From: Aedes albopictus
Lineage: Eukaryota; Arthropoda; Insecta; Diptera; Culicidae
DNA: 64,000 nucleotides
NCBI RefSeq assembly: GCF_035046485.1
Contig: NC_085138.1
Coordinates: forward strand, 289,908,089-289,972,088
Direction of reading: 5' to 3'
In this document: positions 45,765 through 56,206 of the stretch, piece by piece
Numbering within the stretch: the stretch's first letter is position 1
How the letters are laid out: each line of letters opens with the position of its first letter
Notes under the pieces: generated by a model
Databases searched by the model: none
What the model saw: the letters and a program-made list of their open reading frames with translations, nothing else
What the model was told of the DNA's origin: nothing
Position numbers and translations under genes: made by a program

Positions 45765-46171
45765 TACCTACTATAGTTGCTACCTCCCGTGCAACAAAAG
45801 TGAGCGGCAACAAATTGGAAACAAAAGTAAACATCATTCCTGCGTTCATTTCCACTATTGCTGGGGCTCTTCACCCACCGTCGTCGTCACTGCCAGGGCC
45901 AGGGCAAACCATTTTAATGCCACCAGTATACAACTAATAGCTTCTACAAAATAATAAAATATGCACTGATGAACGTGGAAAATAGTTTCAGGTTCCACTA
46001 CTCGGCAGTCGGCGTCGGCACTCACGCTCGCACGATGATCAACAAGAGCAAATAGTATCTCCGTGCAACGGGGATCCCCTCTTCGTCGTCGGGATATTTG
46101 TGAGACCATAGTACAGCGATAGCTGGAATAGTGCGATTTCAGCCTCTTTTCTTCGGAAATTGTCCTCCTTG

Positions 46172-46338
46172 GGAGCGTCCAATAAATTACGTCACACATA
46201 AATTGTCCATTTTCAAAACAACCCCCCCCCCACCTACTTCACACTTTTTGTATGACACCTCTAAATTTTTTGTAGGTGTTGTCACACTTTACTTAACCCA
46301 CCCTTCTCCCTAAAAGCATGACGTAATTTATGGACGTC
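46172..46338. mobile_element. MITE with ATAAATTACGTCA termini
   Basis: GGGAGCGTCCAATAAATTAC at 46171 and TGACGTAATTTATGGACGTC near 46338; the interior has C runs and GTCACACTT words. Distantly like the CGTAGAC family at 19169 and 21931 (xxxGTCCATAAAxTACGTxxA). Confidence 0.7.
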
Positions 46339-46489
46339 AACCGACGATTTGGTCCACGATCAATATAAGCAACCAGAATCTCCTCAATTACGATTAGGAA
46401 CAGTAGCGGTGAGGTGATAGGTATTCATACACCCAGAGACGACCCGGATAACATCGTGAATAGGGAAATATGCACTTTTATACAGTACT

Positions 46490-49400
46490 TACTTGATACT
46501 TGATGGGCTACAACTCTTAGCGGTGAGTACAATTTTAGCTTGTCGTTCCTCAAGCATACGAGCTACGTATCCAGCCCACCGCAGCCTGCCGTGTTGTATT
46601 CGCTTCACTATATCCATCACTTTATATACCTGGTGCAATTCGTAGTTCAGAAGACGCCGCCAGATGCCGTCCTCCAGTTTACCGCCGAGTATTGTTCGCA
46701 GCACTTTACGTTCGAAGACTTCAAAGGCTCTCCGATCAACTTCTTTAAACGTCCACGTTTCATGACCGTATAAAGCGACCGGGAGAATCAGAGACTTGTA
46801 CAACGCGAGTTTTGTCTTCGTTTGCAGCCTGCGGGACCTCAGCTGGTTTCGCAGAGCAAAAAAGGCCCGATTTGCAGCCGCAATCCGTTTTTTCACCTCG
46901 CGGGTAACATCATTATCGCAAGTAACTAGAGTACCAAGATAAACAAATTCATCCACAACTTTAAACTTTTCCCCACCTAGCACCACTTCGTCACCACTAC
47001 CACGGCCGGACCGACGTTGAACACCAGCAATCAAGTACTTAGTCTTTGTGGTGTTGATCGCAAGTCCAATCCTCGCAGTCTCCCTCTTAAAAGGTACGAA
47101 CGCCTCTTCCATGGCCCGACGGTCGATTCCGATGATGTCGATATCGTCCGCGAAGCCCAGGAGCATATGCGACTTCGTGACAATGGTTCCGCTCCTGTGC
47201 ACACCAGCTCTCCTTATCGCTCCTTCCAGTGCTATGCTGAACAGTAAGTTCGAAAGAGCATCGCCCTGCTTCAGTCCGTCAAAGGTTACTAACGATGACG
47301 AAATTTCATCCGCAACCCGTACACTTGATTTCGACCCGTCAAGCGTCGCACGAATCAGTCTAATCAGCTTCGCCGAAAATTCATGTTCGATCATAATCAA
47401 CCATAACTTGTTTCTCTTCACTGAATCGTACGCCGCCTTGAAATCAATAAACAGATGATGGGTCTGCAAGTTGTACTCTCGAAATTTATCGAGAATCTGC
47501 CGCAGGGTGAACATCTGGTCCGTCGTTGATCGGCACTCACGAAATCCTGCCTGATATTCGCCGACGAAGGACTCCTCAATCGGCCTCAGCCTGTGGAACT
47601 GAACTCCGGACAAAATGTTGCACGCTGAATTGAGGAAGGAGTGTTATTCCTCTGTAATTCGCGCACTCCAGTCGATGCCCTTTCTTGAAAAGAAGGCAAA
47701 TGAGACCATCCAACCAACTAGCAGGCAGTTCTTCCTCCACCCATATCTTCAATATAATACGGTGTAAGAGTTGATACAGCTGATCACTGCCGTGCTGGAG
47801 AAGCTCGGCCGGGAGTTCGTCCTTCCCAGCAGGCTTTTTGGTCTTCAGTCCCCTAATGGCTGTCTTGACCTCGTCTAGCGTTGGAGGTTCCACAGCTTGT
47901 CCGTCGTCGTCGATTCGAATTCTCTCCGTCGCTCTTCCACTCCCACCGTTCAACAATACCTCGAAGTGCTCTCTCCACCTGGCAGCCACCATTGTCTTGT
48001 CTGTCAGCAAGTTTCCATTACGGTCGTTGCACATGACGGGAGAAGGCGCTATTTTTCTCCGCACGTCATTGACAGTTTCGTAAAATCTCCGCATATCATT
48101 CTGTTGCATACTCTCTTGCGCCTGAGCAATCACATTTTCCTCGTGCTCTTTTTTCTTTTTGCGGTGGATTCGTTTTTCAAATACTCTGGCTTCCCTATAT
48201 CGCTCCCTGCTTTGCCGGGTCCCCGACACCAACATCCGGCTTCCGGCAACATTCTTCTCGTCCGTTACTCTCTGGCACTCCTCGTCGAACCACCCGTTTC
48301 TAGGTCGTCTTTGAGCAGTACCTATTACCTCCCGCGCTGCTGTACTCATCGTTCCGTGGATAGACTCCCACAGAGTGGTTGAGATTATCGCTCTCGTTGA
48401 TCTCACTTATCCGCTCTTCCAGCTTCTGATGATAGTCAGCTACCGTACCGTCTGCTGAAAACCGCTGGATGTTTAAACGCATCGATCGCCGGTTCTTAGA
48501 GTCCGACACGGTTGATAACTGAGCTCGAATCTTACTAACTACGAGACAGTGATCTGAGTCGATGTTGGGACCTCGAAAAGTTCTAACATCAATTACGTCC
48601 GAGAAATGTCGGCCATCTATCAGCACATGGTCGATTTGGTTGCAAGTCTTGCCGTTTGGGTGTCTCCAGGTGTGCTTGCGGATATCCTTGCGTGCAAAGT
48701 AGGTGCTACTAATGGCCATCCCCCTGGCGGCAGCAAAGTTGACTAATCTCAGGCCGTTGTCATTAGTGACGAAGTGAAGGCTCTCCGTACCGATGATTGG
48801 ACGGAAAAAGTCCTCTCTTCCTACCTGTGCATTGGCGTCACTGATGACAATATTAACGTCGTGTTTTGGGCATTCTCCATAGGTCTTGTCAAGACATTCA
48901 TAAAACGCATCCTTCACATCATCGGTTTTCTCGTTTGTCGGCGCATAGACATTGATCAGGCTGTAGTTAAAGAATTTGCCCCGGATCCTCAATACGCAGA
49001 TTCGCTCGTTGATCGGCTTCCACCTCATAACTCGCTTCATCTGTTTCCCGATCACTATGAATCCGACCCCGTGTTCTGCCTTATCGTTGCCGCTGTGGTA
49101 GATGTTATATTTGAACGATGTGTTGGCGACGCGATCCATCGCCCTGAATTCACGTCGCCAGTTTTGGGCCACCGCACTTCCTGTATAGCAGCCACGCACA
49201 CACCAACTTTCTGCAATTCACGAGCCAAAAGGCTCATTCGTCCAGGTTCATTTAAGGTCCTGACATTCCAGGTACCGAGTTTCAAATCATAGTCCTTATT
49301 TCGTTGCCGAGTCGGTTTCCGAGAGTATCGTTCGCATATTCTATTTCTTACTTCATTTTTCGTAGTGTTGAAGGCTTCGACAGGCTACCTTACCGGGGTC

Positions 49401-49734
49401 GCGCTGCCTACATCGCGTTGGTGGGGCTGCCACCTTAGGTATAGCTGACGCGATACAGCGTTTCATATTCAGCCGCTGGATGCCAGAACAGACGCTGTTT
49501 GAGCCGCACCTCCTTGGTGAACAGACGCTCGGGACGTACCTCTTCAATCTAGCTGAAGTCAGAAGAACAACAGTGCCCAGGCTGCACTACCAGCTAAGCA
49601 CACAACTCTAAGCTGGCGGTGTTTGTCATCGTTTGACCCGTGGAAACATGAGGTAGGAACTTGTGAGGACCAGAGCTATGTTGGACGCTCTCCTTATCGA
49701 CTCACCGTTTTGCAGCCGTTTTTGCTTTTATACA
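46490..49734 (-). mobile_element. Full-length RTE-like non-LTR retrotransposon, 3.2 kb
   Basis: Both sides carry the identical 15-mer CTTTTATACAGTACT (46475-46489 and 49735-49749), which marks a complete insertion. The 3' end, read on the minus strand, finishes ATCAAGTATCAAGTA, a short direct repeat as often seen at RTE-type tails, not poly-A. The length of 3,245 bp agrees with RTE-type elements. A 5' untranslated part of about 450 bp precedes the endonuclease. The frames it carries are listed separately. The clade is inferred from motif style, length and tail. Confidence 0.85.
46500..49285 (-). pseudogene. Endonuclease/reverse transcriptase ORF of the RTE-like element, three frameshifts
   Basis: The product would nick target DNA and reverse transcribe the element RNA. 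Endonuclease: LGTWNVRTL (start at 49285), IQEVRW, VISDANAQVG (near 48840), NQIDHVLID, DSDHCLVVSKIR (near 48560). Linker to about 47900, then KKPAGKDELPAELL and NYRGITLL. Reverse transcriptase: YQAGFRECRSTTDQMFTLR (near 47555), FIDFKAAYDS, GLKQGDALSNLLFSIALEG, FADDIDIIG (catalytic), TKTKYLIAG, VYLGTLV, then FERKVLRTILGG and RWAGYVARM. Frame changes lie near 49150, 48400 and 47632. Apart from these the motifs are well kept. The C-terminus seems about 60 codons shorter than the related fragment at 11081-11533, probably an internal loss near 46540. Confidence 0.9.
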
Positions 49735-49859
49735 GTACTCTGCAAGAAATACCTCGAACCATGCTTCAGTGGTTTATTTGATAGATTTCTTAGGGTCACG
49801 ATCGTGCCTTTGTGTATTCAATAAACATCAGGTAATGCCATTTCGTGGGACCTCGGTCA

Positions 49860-50345
49860 GGTGTCCAGAAAAAATGGGAAGAGTGGGCCTGAAAAGGCTG
49901 GTCTGTTCCGGGTTGAAAGGAGCAGCGGATCCCACCCTTGTGTGAATCCTCGGTGACGGCACGATAGAATTGGCTTAGGAGATGGACGTCCCCCTGAACA
50001 TTAGTTTCAGGCAGAGGAAGATAGAGGAACAGAAGCTAGGGCATCAGGAATTACAGTCCCGAAGCCTGACAAACCCCCCGCTTGCGAGACAGCCGCGTAT
50101 TCGCCGGCTAAAAATACGACTACTAACCCCAATTCAAGGTGTCAAGCGACGTTTTGGCTAGGTCTCCATCAAGGAGAAGTGAGGAGTCAGGAGCAGGCAA
50201 GCTTGCCGGGGGAGATATTGAACGGAGCGAGGTTGATGTGGGCCATCAACCAAACAAGAGATGGGCTGTCTGCTAAACGTGGCTGAGGAGCAGCTTTACA
50301 AGATCATCGACCTTGCGTTCACGAAGTCCAACATAATGGCTAGTT
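49860..50345 (+). pseudogene. ORF1 remnant related to R1-type elements
   Basis: GGGAAGAGTGGGCCTGAAAA followed by GGCTGG at 49876 is shared with the ORF1 region at 55261-55286. Translation continues in a proline/lysine-rich style (ETAAYSPAKNTTTNPN), and near 50288 another frame reads EEQLYKIIDLAFTKSN. No stop-free frame spans it. It looks like another copy of the N-terminal part of ORF1; which element it belongs to is uncertain. Confidence 0.5.
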
Positions 50346-51770
50346 TCCACTTGATAAGTACTGTGTAAAAGGATAGGACAAGTAATGCTCACGTAAAACT
50401 TTTGCAATCAAAATTACTTAGGCGTTCGCAGTTGATAAGTAATTCACTGCCAGAAAGATTTGCCAACAGATGGCACTGTCATGCGATGCTGTCAGTCATG
50501 TTGTTGATGTTCCGTACGGAATAATATGTCGATGTATTATTCCGTGAGTAAAAAGAACATTTCTCTTTCTTTTTGTTTCTTCTTTCGCGCCTGCGCGTTC
50601 ACAGTGTGCATTAGTATTTAGCCGTGTCGCTCTATAATGTGTGCTCCGTCGTCCCTCAGCATGGCTGCATCTGAACACGAGATTGAATTTCTTGAGGTTG
50701 AATAATTTGCCGTTACGTAGTTTAAAAATTTATAACTGGATTGTTTATAAATAGTTCGACTATTGAAAAAAGTAAAAAGCATTTGAGTTTAGCTGATGAG
50801 GAGACAATGATTCTAAAAACTGTTGCATCATAATCATTTCATTTCGTTTGTTGAATAAAATGTTCTATGGTGCACTAGAACCATGAGAAGTAAAGACTGT
50901 ATTCGATGAAATTTGGACACAGAAAATAATGTATAGCTTTTGATTGCGTTTCCAAAATCAAATATTTTTTTAATCAGGAATAATATATAATGTGTAGCTA
51001 ATACCATAACAATGACAACAAATTCAGTTTGGTATTGGCGCAGATATTGTTAATATCATAAAATAAGATTTTAGCAATTTTTTTCATCCGTTTTAAAAAT
51101 TGTAAAGGCTATAATTTTGATTTAACTCGTCAAGACGTCTGAAAATTTGACTCGAAGTTCTTAACAGAGTATCTATAAACTGGTAAAAAAATCTTAAAAT
51201 CGGTTCAATACGTTTTTCTAGTATTCAAAACTCAAATCGCTTTAAGGCATATTTTAGGTACATATTAACCATTTTATTCCGTGTGTACTATTTTGTTTGT
51301 ACAACTGTCATGACTGTTCCGATTTTTATTAGCATTTGAAACTGTAAAACCATTATGAAAATTGTTCTTAGCCAAATTGCTTTAAAACTTTTCAAGTTAT
51401 AACTGTGTGAATGACACGATACAAAAAAAAACATTTTTGCTTATTGTGACTTTGTGCCACATACGGCTATAACTTTATTACGGCTAGATCAAACTGAATG
51501 AAATTTTTACACAATATTTCTACATGTATAATCTACATACAGAATAGTTTTGATTGAAATCGGTTCAGTATTTTTGAATCTAGAGCTATAACGGTGAAGA
51601 AGTGATATTTTTTTAAAACGTTCGTTTGCTCAAACTTCTCAAATGGCAAAATTCTTGTTTCAACGATATCTCCACCAATATTTAACCGATTTTGATGAAA
51701 TTTGTATAGTATTAGCTTTACGTAATACACTATTCCTGGTAAAAAATAGTCATTTGCCATTTTATTATGA
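50346..51770. other. A/T-rich DNA, no gene recognised
   Basis: 50400-50480 could be the edge of a small TIR element. 50700-51770 is A/T rich, and phrases such as CGGTTCARTA and CTATAAC recur, as in decayed element interiors. No coding region. Confidence 0.4.
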
Positions 51771-52430
51771 AATCTTTCTGAATTCCAGGAATTCGTTCCG
51801 AGATCCCTACGAGAATTGCTCTGGGATTCCCTCAGAATTTCTGCTTGGGATTCCTCCAGAAATTCCATCCTAGATCTCTCTCGAAATTAATTCAGGATTG
51901 CTCCAGGAGTTCTTTCTGGGATACCTAAGGGAGTTCCCTCAGATATTATTCCAGCAATTTGTTTAGGATTTGTTCAGAACTTCCAGGAGTTCTCTCCAGG
52001 ATTACTCCTGTAACTCCATACGGGATTCCTTCAGAGATTTCTCCATGGAATTCTCTAGAAATTCCTTCCGAGATTCCTCCAGAAGATTCCTATGAAATTA
52101 TTCTAGAAGTTCTGTCAGGGATTCTTTCACGAGTTTTTTTTATTATTTCTCCAGAACCTTTTGGAATGTCTTCAGATTTTTATCTGGGAAGAAACTATTG
52201 AAGGAATCTCTTATATCGCTCGTGAAGATATTCCCTGCAAAACTGCTGGAGATATTCCTTAAGAAGCTGTTGGAGGAATTTTATAAGGAACTCAATAGCA
52301 AGTCTTGGAGTACTTCCATAAAGAATAAAAAAAACTTCTGGAGTATTTCCATGGGCAAAATTTAAGAAACTTGCAGAATGAATTCCAGAATATGTAATCT
52401 GCAAGGAATCCCAGTGACGATTCATTCGTT
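51771..52430. repeat. Degenerate short-period repeat
   Basis: CTCCAGRAATTCC / GGGATTCCTTC words. Orientation flips near 52200 to GGAGGAATTTT-type words. Confidence 0.7.
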
Positions 52431-52470
52431 GAGAGCTCGTTAGATGGGCTGTCTCGATGGTTGAATGTTC

Positions 52471-52712
52471 ACTGGTTGGGGCAAAACCCAACTAAAAAGC
52501 ACTGTCAATGTCAAAAAAGATGTCAAAACGAGTTTGACGTCTGCCCGCCGTCGCATCACAGCTCCTGTATACAGAACGTTTACGCAAGTATGTGAGTGTT
52601 CCGTGATGTATTTCTCGTCACTTGCGTGTGTCTAGAGCATTTTGATCAGTTGTCACTTGCCCCAACGAACGAACACGATTCGCTAATCAGGGCGCAGTCG
52701 TGACCCAACCAG
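52471..52712. mobile_element. Possible MITE interrupting the repeat
   Basis: CACTGGTTGGGGCAAAACCC on the left and GACCCAACCAGCG on the right are weak inverted partners. The enclosed DNA (TGTCAAAACGAGTTTGACGT) is unlike the array on either side. Boundaries uncertain. Confidence 0.4.
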
Positions 52713-52724
52713 CGAATCCACACT

Positions 52725-53540
52725 GTAGAAGTTCTTGGAGGAATCCCGGAAGGATATCCTGGATAAATTATTGGACAAATCTTAGAAGGAATTCCTGGAA
52801 GAACCTTGACTTATTTTCCAGGAGTCTGGAAGTTCTGAAGAAATTCCGGAAAGAACTTTTGAAAAATTCCCGGAAGATACCCCGAGTAAAATTTCTGGAG
52901 AGGTCCCTGATGCCACCCCTGGTGTAATCTTAGAAGAAAATCCTGGAGAAATACCAGAAGAAACTATGAGAGAAACCTATAAATTTACTCCTAGAGGAAA
53001 CCTAGAAGGAGTTCCTGGAGGAATCCCGGAAGAAGCTACAGGAATTACAAAAGGAATTCTTTGAGGATTCACATGAGAAATGTCCAGAGAAAACCTAGAT
53101 GAATCTCAAAAAGTTCCTGGAAATCCTGGAAGAATCACTGAAAGAACTCCAATACGAATCTAAGAATGAATTCCTATAGAAATCCTAGAATGAACTCCTA
53201 AAATGATCCCGGAAGGAATTCCTGCGACAATCTCCGAATAAATATCTGAGTGAACCCCGGATAAAAAATACTTAAGAAATCCCGGATGAAATTATTGTAG
53301 AATAGTTCGAAAAAACTCATGGTAGAATATTAGAAAACACCTCTGGAGAAACCCTGAAGGAACTCCTAGAAGATCCCAAAAAAAAAAAAACAAGATAAAA
53401 AAATCCTGAATTAGAAGGAACTCACGGAGGGATTTTTTGTAGAACTTCTAATGAAAATCTCAGAGACATTTTATAAGAATCCCCTGCGAACTTCTGGTGG
53501 ATTTTTCGGTGGAACATCTGGAAGAATTTCAAGAGGACTT
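52725..53540. repeat. Degenerate short-period repeat, reversed orientation
   Basis: GGAGGAATCCCGGAAG / TCCTGGAAGAA words about every 12-15 bases. Confidence 0.75.
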
Positions 53541-53780
53541 TCTGTGAAACCCCAAAGAAAAACCTTCGTACGGAATGCCAAAAGATTCATCACAATGAAT
53601 CTTTCGTGGATCTTCATTAAATTCCCCGTGAAGCTTTGTCCTACCTCGTATTTCATTTAAAACTCCACAAGGTAACCGTCAGAGTCCCAGCCGAATTCCT
53701 CCCACCGTAGTCCGAACTCCAATATTGCAGAATTTATAATTAGTATCCAACCATAGTTCTCGCTGTAATACCATTAAAAG

Positions 53781-53833
53781 TTTTTTTTATTTCTTTTTAT
53801 TTGTGAATTTTAACTTAGGCTAATTCTTCACAC
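53781..53833 (+). repeat. ~50-bp dispersed repeat, copy 2
   Basis: GAATTTTAACTTAGGCTAAT then TCTTCACACA, as at 5062-5116. Confidence 0.6.
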
Positions 53834-53897
53834 ACCCATTAAAAGTTCCCTCAGAATCCCAGCGTCTCTCATTAGCATTTCCCTTGGAACTCCGTTG

Positions 53898-54645
53898 CAC
53901 GGTGTCAAAATTTCGATTATTATCGAACTTCCATGTACTTCGGATCTTTCTTCACAGAAACCCGAGCAGGAACGAATAACTGCCACATAACTGGAGCATA
54001 CCAAAGTCAGGTATCATACCAAGACAAGGTATTGGTTGGTTATCCAGTTGTTGAAAATAGCTTATTCTGGTATTTTGTAGGTATTGATACAATACCTCAA
54101 CGAGCTATTGTTTTGGTGTTGAGGACTGCTTGAGGTATTATTCAATTATGGAAAAATCGCTATTTGTATGAAAAAATCGCCGATTATTATTTAGGTATTG
54201 CCATACCTGATATCATTATTCACGCGTTATGCACAGAATACACACCAGTTATTATTTTAGGTATTTTACCTCTTATGCAGGGCTACTTAATACCTCATTC
54301 AGGTTGTAGGTATTCGGTTTTCCATACCTGGCTTAGTTATTCTTTTGCTATTTTCTCCTGCTCGGGAAGTCAGCATTTTGGCTATACTTTGTAATTGAAA
54401 AGTTTTAAAATATTCCATAGGGGAAATTTTGATTTATCTAAGTTTTTGGCTATTTTCCATACTAAAATTAATTAATTACTGATTTTAACCAAAAAACGTA
54501 CCATACAAAATGTATGGGAAAATTTTCACCGATAAAATATTTTATCGTCTTCCGATTATGAATATATAGCCCAAATACTAACAATTTCCGAAGAAAAACC
54601 CGAGGTACATGAAAGTTCGATAATAATCGAGATTTTGACACCGTG
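53898..54645. mobile_element. TIR element (CACGGTGTCAAAAT) with another element nested in it
   Basis: The outer arms of about 55 bases match: CACGGTGTCAAAATTTCGAT then TATTATCGAACTT on the left, reverse complement on the right ending GACACCGTG. The arms also share a TACTTCGGATCTTTCTTC-like stretch. The element at 53961-54366 sits just inside the left arm. The remaining interior has no coding capacity. Confidence 0.8.
53961..54366. mobile_element. TIR element CCCGAGCAGGA family, copy 2 (406 bp)
   Basis: Same ends and GGTATT-rich interior as 41905-42310, reverse orientation, also 406 bp. Being nested in the 53898-54645 element, it arrived later. Confidence 0.85.
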
Positions 54646-54859
54646 GCGTTGAAATCTCACTATCTGGATTTACCCCATACGCGCGCATTAAATTTAAATT
54701 TCAATCACACTTCCTGAGGAAACGAACAAAATTTCTCTAAGTCCAAATCGTAAACAACAAGGCCACGAAACGCCACACGAACAACGAACAATTTACCTAG
54801 CAACCGCCGTATGCAGTGCCCTTTTCTTCACATCCTTCTTACAGCATCGTTTCGTAAAA

Positions 54860-56200
54860 ATGCTGTCGGTTAAACAAATGTCAAAATTACTTACGGAAAA
54901 AGGAGGAATTTTACTTGAACGCTCTACTTGGGAACTGCAAACTTACCATAAGCAAGGACCTGAAAACGGCCCTGTTGCGACTTCGGAAGTCGATGGCAAG
55001 CAAGATCACGAGAGACTCGTGAAAACTGCAGCAGCGAAAGCATAGGTTACAAAGTCTAACCAGACGGAGGCATTCACTTTCGAAGGAATCCCAAAAAGTG
55101 TGGCGGATGCAACAGATTTTGATAAGCACTCGCAGAAGCAGGTGAGGCAGCTGTCAGGTGGGAAGCTATCTGGCCGTGTCCGAAAGGCTAGGCTGTTACT
55201 AACCCCGAAAGTCGACAGTAATGCTGGAAAGTCGGACCCCAGCCAGGCATTCCGGAAAGCTGGGAAGAGTGGGCCTGAAAAGGCTGGCCCGTCCCTAGGC
55301 CCGTCCTAAATGAAAAGAGGGCAGGGGTTTGCGACCGTTGTTATGCCCTCGGCAACCACAGAGTAGGGGGAAGCAAGGGGAGGACCCCCTTTGGACGAAA
55401 GTCGAGCGGAAGAGGAAGAAGAAAAAAACCACTAATTGAGGAGGCTAGGGACGCTAAACCAAGAAGGCGTAGGTGAGTAGATGTCAAGCGCGAGAAAGAT
55501 GAAGAGCTCATCATCAAGACCGACCAGTCTAAGTACTCAGTCGTCTTGAAGGCGATGCGAAGCGACGCCAAGGTCGTGGATCTGGGAGCCGAAGTGCGCA
55601 GTATTAGACGTACTCGTACGGGTGAAATGATCCTAGAGTGCATGCGCGACAAGGAACGCAAGGGCGCGGCCTACACAAGTCTGGTGGAAGAGGTTCTTCG
55701 CGAAGGGATCGAGCGGAGGGCTCATACAGCTAGGGCGGCTCTAAAGGTGAAGAACCTAGACGAGCTCACTGAAGCGGAAGAGCTCGTCATGGCACTGACA
55801 ACCGTGCGAGGAACAGGGGGCCACCGCAGCCGTTCAGCCACGGAAGAGCCGGCAGGGACACGGGTTGCCTTGGTACAGCTACCTGTGGCGAACGTAAATA
55901 AGTCCGTTAAAGTAGGGAATATCAAGGTGGGTTGATCAGTATGCCATTTGACCTTTCATGAGCCACTGAAGATTTGCTTAAAGTGTCTGGAACCAGGACA
56001 GAAGTCATGGGACTTCAAAGGCCCTGACAAGACCTAGCTGTGCAGGTGATGCGGCACGGAAGGCCATAAGGCACAAGGCTGCACGAGTCCACCCATATGT
56101 CTGATTTGTTCCGGGAAATTCATGAACAACAGGCACCAAACGGGTGGTCCAAGGTGCTCGACCTTCAAGATAGTCGCAGTGAGCAAATCACAATAGAGGT
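54860..56200 (+). pseudogene. R1-clade retrotransposon ORF1 (gag-like), degraded
   Basis: ORF1 of R1-type elements encodes an RNA-binding protein ending in CCHC zinc knuckles. Here an N-terminal stretch (54860-55309) is Lys/Ser-rich. The best preserved part is KAMRSDAKVVDLGAEVRSIR then RTRTGEMILE (55549-55640), followed by LVEEVLREG, LKVKNLDELTEAEEL and AGTRVALVQLPVANVNKSVK (near 55855). After a frame break come knuckle-like residues: IKCLE...GQKSWDFKGPDK and CRRCGTEGHKAQGC-like (55975-56090), then CLIC and GGPRCS. Several stops (for example near 55045, 55309, 55936, 56035) show it is dead. Confidence 0.85.
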
Positions 56201-56206
56201 AACGCA

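Noticed and set aside
45855..46199. 114-codon minus-strand frame as a complete gene
   Set aside because: The N-terminal part has no recognisable features; only a short hydrophobic stretch at the end is notable, reported as a weak exon candidate.
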